From assembly GCA_002451055.1 (NCBI GenBank), contig DKBD01000226.1, positions 1 through 10,808 on the forward strand: DNA of 10,808 nt, in the 5' to 3' direction. Below, piece after piece: positions 7,425 through 10,808 of this stretch. Positions within the stretch are counted from its first letter, which is position 1, and every line of letters starts with the position of its first letter. A model generated the notes under the pieces. That model did no database searches and was not told where the DNA came from. It worked only from the letters and a program-made list of their open reading frames with translations. The DNA is from Nitrospira sp. UBA6909. GTDB lineage: Bacteria; Nitrospirota; Nitrospiria; Nitrospirales; Nitrospiraceae. Made by a program: the position numbers and the translations under genes.

Positions 7425-8915
7425 CTATTTCTGCGAATACCACCGATAGCCTTTGTTCTCGGTAAACTGTGCTCTCGGCGCGCCGCCTGGTTTTTCCAAG
7501 AGCAGCACCTTGAAGTCGAAGAGATTGAACCACGCGGGGTCGGCCACGTCGTGATAGTGGCATCCATGGAGCTTGGGCAGCATGTCGCCCAACGCCTGTT
7601 GCAATTCAGGCTCCGTGTAGGCGCGAACGACGAACGGCTTCCGCATGGCCTGGCAAAAACGCTGGATCGTATAGGCGGCGCCGGTGCAGAGGACTTTGGT
7701 ATCGGGTTTGACGGCCAGAAATTGGGGGAGCGACAGGTAGCGTTCGTGAAAGCCCAGCCAGCGGATGACGTGACGTAAATGGCCGTACTGCACTTCATAC
7801 TCGGTATGGCCCGGCAGCTTGACTGGTTCTGGCCATCCTGTATCGATTCCGAATTCGGTGAGAAAGGCATGTCCGCCAGGCTTGAGCACCCGCCAGAGTT
7901 CCGCAACAAAGCGGATCGGTCCCAGGTTGAAGATGACGTCGTCCGGGAGGTCCGTGCCGATCGGGAGGCGCGCGCGTCTGATCCAGTCCAAGGCTTCCTG
8001 ATGCTGGGACGTGTCGCCCGCTCCTGATTGCAGCTCTTTCTTGGACAATTTGACGGGGGTCATGTCGGCCATGTTTTCGTTGTCGATGACCAGGTCGACC
8101 GAATGGTCGGCAAACGGCAGCGCTTCAGCGTCGGCTCTCGTCCCGAGGCCGCCCCAGCCGCCCTCTTTTGCCCGTGTGATCTGGAGCTTCAAGAATGGAT
8201 CGGTAATGTCGAGCGAGACATACTTGATCGACTGCCGTTCAAACGGCAGCAGTTCCTTGCCCAGCTCGCGCGCGACATAGCCGAGCCCACCGCCGATCTC
8301 AAGGATGATTTTGGGTTTGGGGGTGAACCAACCGAGGCGGCGAAACTGTCGCATGAGGAGCCGGCCGTAGGTCAGGCCGCCCAGAGCTTCAGTGGGTTCT
8401 CGAAACAGATGAGAAACGGTGGTTTCGATCAGATCGAAATGGCTGTCGTCTTCGTGAGGCTCGGTCAACGTATGGCGGTGAAAGTCTTCAAGATGTTCTT
8501 CGCCCTCGAATCCTTCCTGTCCGGACCACCCCTCACGGATCCGTTGCAGCAGAATGTCCCATTTCGCCTTATGCCGGTGGCCGCCCGGCGGTTCGGCGCC
8601 GTAGTAGCAGAGCGAGTAGTTCGGTGTCGCCCATCGTTCTAGATGCCACTGCCCAGGCTGGCCGTCCGGCCCGCAGATCTTATGCCCGTATTGTTCGAGC
8701 AAGGCGCCTACGGTGGTGTGGCCGTTCATGGCGCGGAGCATGTCTACGCCGGTCTGATTGAGGCGCACCAGCGGGAGGTCGTCGTCAAGCGGAGCGAACC
8801 AGTATTCGTCGGCGTTGTGTTGATAGGTGACGAGATCCGGGATGTGCCAGGCGAAGAGGGTGAGTGTCTCTCCCGCCAGGTGCAGGGGTTCTTGAGCGGC
8901 AGCGACTGGTTTCAT
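7425..8915 (-). CDS. PqqD-like domain fused to SAM-dependent methyltransferase
   Basis: Soluble 496-residue protein that probably transfers a methyl group from S-adenosylmethionine to an unknown substrate. The N-terminal segment (about 38-77) contains R-L-N-Q-T-G-V-D-M-L-R-A-M-N-G-H-T-T-V-G, matching the PqqD/RiPP-recognition-element pattern (LN..G...L....G..T). The class I methyltransferase core follows. Motif I is L205-E-I-G-G-G-L-G, the acidic end of strand 2 is D236, a post-motif L-P-F-A-D-H-S-V-D-L-V spans about 266-276, and L-W-R-V-L-K-P-G-G is at about 340-348. Between them lies an unusual N-E-N-M-A-D-M segment. About 130 C-terminal residues are unassigned. Start ATG (complement of 8913-8915) has a GGA-containing ribosome binding site upstream. 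It lies 63 bases downstream of the cupredoxin gene on the same strand, so the two may share a transcript. The substrate cannot be named from the sequence. Confidence 0.85.
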   Translation of the reverse strand: MKPVAAAQEPLHLAGETLTLFAWHIPDLVTYQHNADEYWFAPLDDDLPLVRLNQTGVDMLRAMNGHTTVGALLEQYGHKICGPDGQPGQWHLERWATPNYSLCYYGAEPPGGHRHKAKWDILLQRIREGWSGQEGFEGEEHLEDFHRHTLTEPHEDDSHFDLIETTVSHLFREPTEALGGLTYGRLLMRQFRRLGWFTPKPKIILEIGGGLGYVARELGKELLPFERQSIKYVSLDITDPFLKLQITRAKEGGWGGLGTRADAEALPFADHSVDLVIDNENMADMTPVKLSKKELQSGAGDTSQHQEALDWIRRARLPIGTDLPDDVIFNLGPIRFVAELWRVLKPGGHAFLTEFGIDTGWPEPVKLPGHTEYEVQYGHLRHVIRWLGFHERYLSLPQFLAVKPDTKVLCTGAAYTIQRFCQAMRKPFVVRAYTEPELQQALGDMLPKLHGCHYHDVADPAWFNLFDFKVLLLEKPGGAPRAQFTENKGYRWYSQK

Positions 8916-8978
8916 GGCAAGCGTCCTGCAGCCTACAGGAGCGGTGGGCGGTTCGCAAGGCGGCGAATCGAGGTCTGC

Positions 8979-9353
8979 TTATAATTGCGAAGGCGCAGAT
9001 GGAGTGTCGGACACGGTCAGGACGCCTCGCATGATGGGGTGGATACGGCAGTGATACCTATACTGCCCTGCCGGCAACCCGGGAACGGTAAATTGCGCTC
9101 CCGGAGGGACCGGTCCTGAATCGAACAAGCAGGGATGTCCCTCCTCCGCACAGCCGTTGTGTGTGACGGTGTGATGGGTTGGCGTGGGATTATCCCAACG
9201 GATGGGACTGCCGCTGGCTACGGTTGCAGCAACGGGTACGTAATACGGCGATCCATCCTCCATGAGGATCTGTGTATAGGGGGCGCCGGACGTCGGCCAG
9301 TTCGAAACGATTCCTGCCAATACGGTGAAACTAATTGCCGTCACCCATTTCAC
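8979..9353 (-). CDS. Secreted cupredoxin (plastocyanin/azurin-like blue copper protein)
   Basis: Small periplasmic or exported type 1 copper protein, probably an electron carrier or copper binder. The 124-residue product has an N-terminal hydrophobic signal segment (about 4-20, cleavage near T-S-G-A 21-24). A single cupredoxin fold follows: I-R-W-D-N near 51-55, H60/H61 as first copper ligand, and Y-H-C-R-I-H-P-I-M, giving C102, H105 and M108 as the remaining ligands. C68 and C75 could form a disulfide. The start is GTG at 9353, chosen because AGGAGGGA lies 7 bases upstream, an excellent ribosome binding site. Upstream of the methyltransferase gene on the same strand. Its electron partner is not indicated by neighbours. 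Confidence 0.93.
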   Translation of the reverse strand: MKWVTAISFTVLAGIVSNWPTSGAPYTQILMEDGSPYYVPVAATVASGSPIRWDNPTPTHHTVTHNGCAEEGHPCLFDSGPVPPGAQFTVPGLPAGQYRYHCRIHPIMRGVLTVSDTPSAPSQL

Positions 9354-9360
9354 TGAGTTG

Positions 9361-9368
9361 TCCCTCCT
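9361..9368 (-). promoter_or_regulatory. Strong ribosome binding site that sets the GTG start of the cupredoxin
   Basis: On the minus strand this reads AGGAGGGA and is 7 bases from the GTG codon. It fixes translation initiation at the GTG at 9353-9351. Confidence 0.8.
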
Positions 9369-9418
9369 CAGGCGGTTGTTCTGTGGTCACAGATTAAGAG
9401 TCGGGAAACCGGCGGAGG

Positions 9419-9447
9419 ATTCACTTCCGGCAGATTCCACGTGTCAA
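9419..9447 (-). promoter_or_regulatory. Candidate promoter for the cupredoxin gene
   Basis: On the minus strand there is a perfect TTGACA -35 (complement of 9442-9447). Seventeen bases later comes GTGAAT (complement of 9419-9424), a poor -10 that matches only the last three consensus positions. It would place transcription start about 55-60 bases upstream of the GTG start. The -35 is good but the weak -10 leaves this tentative. Confidence 0.3.
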
Positions 9448-9699
9448 TAGTATCATGTCACGGTTGCAGGTTTGGCGGGTAGATTCGCCTCTCTTCGCCT
9501 CGGCCATGGCAGGGCTTCTGTCGGCAGTGGATGGTCGGTCGAATTTCGATCAACGAGAGGCGTGCAGGTCGGTGGATTCTGGCTCAGAAGTGAAACACAA
9601 AAGCAGGGCGAAATAGTTGCAAGAGGCCGTTCGTTCGTGCTAGATGGTGGCCGTCGACCGGTGGGCCAATCGGCGCGACGACAACTAGGAGGACGAAGA

Positions 9700-10191
9700 A
9701 TGGCGAAGAAAAAGCCCGCAACCAAGAAATCATCTGCAAAGAAGAAGACTCCGGGACCATCTAAGAAAAAAGCGGTGAAAAAGTCTGTCAAGAAAGGTGC
9801 CACTGTCAAGAAAAAGGTTGCCAAGAAGGCGGCCAAGAAGCCTGCGAAAAAACCGGCGAAGAAGCCCGCCATGAAACCGGCCATGAAACCGGCCAAGAAA
9901 CCTGCGAAGGAATCCGCCGTCCAGTCCGTCCAGCCCACTGCTCCTGCCTCCCAAGCAAGTCTTCAGGAGGAAACCGTGATCCGCAAACCGGTGGCAGCCA
10001 TGCCCATTGAGCCGAAAGATGTGGATCTCGATGAGGAGGAGCTGGTGGACGAAGAATTGGACCTTGAGAGTGATCTCGACGATGATGATGTGGAAGAAGA
10101 ATTGGCCCTCGATGAAGATGACGAGAGTGATGGGTTCATTGATAAGTCCGAAGACTTTCTCGATGATGGGGACGATTATCGAAGTAACTGA
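9700..10191 (+). CDS. Lys/Ala/Pro-rich histone H1-like protein with acidic tail
   Basis: A 163-residue, probably largely disordered cytoplasmic protein with a sharp charge split. Residues 1-70 are rich in Lys, Ala and Pro, including six tandem (K/M)-K-P-A tetrapeptides at 46-69, in the style of bacterial histone H1-like DNA-binding tails. Residues 71-105 are a neutral linker. Residues about 107-158 are dominated by Asp, Glu and Leu (L-D-E-E-E-L-V-D-E-E-L). No folded domain is visible. Nucleic acid binding by the basic half and self-shielding or partner binding by the acidic half are inferences. The start is ATG 9700, six bases after AGGAGGA (9687-9693). The frame extends further upstream but without coding character. 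Lys-rich plus acidic stretches also occur at the N-terminus of some primary sigma factors, but here the protein stops with no sigma domain. Confidence 0.85.
   Translation: MAKKKPATKKSSAKKKTPGPSKKKAVKKSVKKGATVKKKVAKKAAKKPAKKPAKKPAMKPAMKPAKKPAKESAVQSVQPTAPASQASLQEETVIRKPVAAMPIEPKDVDLDEEELVDEELDLESDLDDDDVEEELALDEDDESDGFIDKSEDFLDDGDDYRSN
9835..9906 (+). repeat. Tandem 12-base repeats encoding K-K-P-A units
   Basis: Six consecutive 12-base units encode (K/M)-K-P-A. Two neighbouring units (9871-9882 and 9883-9894, ATGAAACCGGCC) are identical, while others differ at synonymous positions. The array is likely prone to expansion or contraction, and its copy number may vary among relatives. Confidence 0.85.
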
Positions 10192-10458
10192 ATTTTTCGC
10201 CATCCGGAGGTTCATGCCGACAGTGCCGTGGTGATCTGCCGATTCTTGTCAGAGAGGTAACGGCACGTAGGGGAACTGTGTTACGCAGAGCGTTTTCACA
10301 CCCAAGGTATTTCCTGCCCTGAGCCTGACCCGATGTGACGGGGATAATCTTGTAGGCCATTTGAGTGTTCTATCGGGTTTGTGTAGTCTTCCCTCATTTA
10401 CTTTCTTCATAGGCTCATAGCCTTCTTAAGAATAACGGTTGTCGTGGGTGGATGTGTG
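10192..10458. other. Intergenic region before the last gene
   Basis: This 267-base stretch has no recognised gene and no clear hairpin terminator after the Lys-rich gene. A GATAAT box near 10340 lacks a good -35. TTGAGT near 10363 has only a poor TAGTCT 17 bases later. Either could drive the downstream gene, but neither is convincing. Confidence 0.4.
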
Positions 10459-10808
10459 ATGAGTGGTTGGGGCATGCGCTTGCTGGCTCTCTTGCTGGGC
10501 TGGAGCGCTGTCGTTCCGGTTCAAGAAACGAGCGCGGCCTGCTTGGCGGATGCAGCGATGGGTATGGCAGGGGGAGGGCTTGTGAAAAGACTTCCTTCGA
10601 GTTGCACGCAGGCTGAGCGGGAAGCCCAAGCCGTGAGCGGGGCGGCCATTCTTGACGCTCTGGAAAGAGGGCAGCCGGTCGAACTGGTCGGCGTGATCGT
10701 TCTCGGCGATCTGAACTTGGATCGCGTGCCCGCACAGAAGACCGCCGCCCCCCAAGGCCTGACGTCGGAAGGTTTGGAGCAAGCTCAAAAGCTGGAATTG
10801 CGGGTCAT
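10459..10808 (+). CDS. Exported protein of unknown function, 5' part (continues beyond window)
   Basis: The frame is open from ATG 10459 to the right edge (116 whole codons) with no stop. The product begins with a signal peptide: M-R-L-L-A-L-L-L at 6-13, cleavage likely near T-S-A at 24-26, just before A-C. A lipoprotein is possible because C28 follows S-A-A, but position -3 is not the usual Leu. The mature part has C28 and C49, possibly a disulfide. It also contains A-I-L-D-A-L-E-R-G-Q-P-V-E-L-V-G-V-I-V, then L-G-D-L-N-L-D-R-V-P (residues 63-91), a pattern seen where a repeat- or beta-helix-type domain begins. I do not recognise the family. ATG 10459 has GGTGGA six bases upstream; ATG 10474 (residue 6) is an alternative start that would give a more typical signal peptide. 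Confidence 0.7.
   Translation, partial: MSGWGMRLLALLLGWSAVVPVQETSAACLADAAMGMAGGGLVKRLPSSCTQAEREAQAVSGAAILDALERGQPVELVGVIVLGDLNLDRVPAQKTAAPQGLTSEGLEQAQKLELRV

Larger units (their letters stand above)
9354..9699. other. Divergent intergenic region
   Basis: This 346-base stretch separates the minus-strand cupredoxin from the plus-strand Lys-rich gene, so it should contain promoters for both. A TTGACA on the minus strand is the only strong box seen. On the plus strand TTGCAA at about 9616 with TAGATG 18 bases later is a weak candidate. The plus frame of the Lys-rich gene remains open back to a TTG near 9472, but this upstream part looks non-coding and no hairpin terminator was found. Confidence 0.5.

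Noticed and set aside
8028..8642. 204-codon plus-strand open frame opposite the methyltransferase
   Set aside because: The minus-strand frame carries clear SAM-binding motifs, and this one carries none.
9472..9699. Seventy-six-codon extension of the Lys-rich protein from an upstream TTG
   Set aside because: The AGGAGGA site six bases before ATG 9700 decides the start, and the upstream sequence looks non-coding.
9453..9938. Minus-strand frame rich in Phe-Ala-Gly repeats resembling a membrane protein
   Set aside because: It is the antisense of the Lys-Lys-Pro-Ala codons; the plus strand has the ribosome binding site and the sensible product.
10411..10424. AGGCT-CAT-AGCCT hairpin upstream of the last gene
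   Set aside because: A 5-bp stem with a 3-base loop and no T run is too weak to call a terminator or operator.

Overview
The window looks like a chromosomal segment of a moderately GC-rich Gram-negative bacterium. Outer-membrane, periplasmic and type I secretion genes show the Gram-negative envelope. The mixture of a giant repetitive adhesin, a PrtD-type exporter, a small blue-copper protein and a Lys/Ala/Pro-rich protein would fit Nitrospirota (a Nitrospira-like organism). That placement is inference from gene style, not from a marker gene.

Region 1 (1-2031) is the C-terminal end of a very large type I-secreted adhesin whose start lies off the left edge. It holds one complete repeat of about 199 residues ending in a K-F-G-D-D-G-P motif, a long non-repeated C-terminal region, and a terminal secretion-signal-like segment. 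A 16-bp perfect-stem terminator closes the gene.

Region 2 (2032-2546) is a spacer of about half a kilobase, apparently AT-richer than the flanking genes. It has no convincing gene apart from a 15-codon mini-ORF with a very strong ribosome binding site.

Region 3 (2547-7136) is a three-gene type I secretion operon on the + strand: a PrtD-like ABC transporter, an HlyD/PrtE-like membrane fusion protein and a TolC-like outer membrane channel. Together these make a complete inner-membrane-to-exterior conduit. The adjacent adhesin is the obvious candidate substrate. The ABC protein has no C39 protease domain, which agrees with an uncleaved C-terminal export signal.

Region 4 (7137-9353) holds a short 35-codon ORF with a plausible promoter and, on the opposite strand, two genes likely read together: a secreted cupredoxin followed by a 496-residue protein. 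The latter fuses a PqqD-like (RiPP-recognition-element-like) N-terminal segment to a SAM-dependent methyltransferase.

Region 5 (9354-10808) returns to the + strand with a 163-residue protein of strongly split charge (Lys-rich, histone H1-like front; Asp/Glu-rich tail), then the 5' part of an exported protein of unknown function that runs off the right edge. No tRNA, rRNA, CRISPR array, transposase or integrase was seen.
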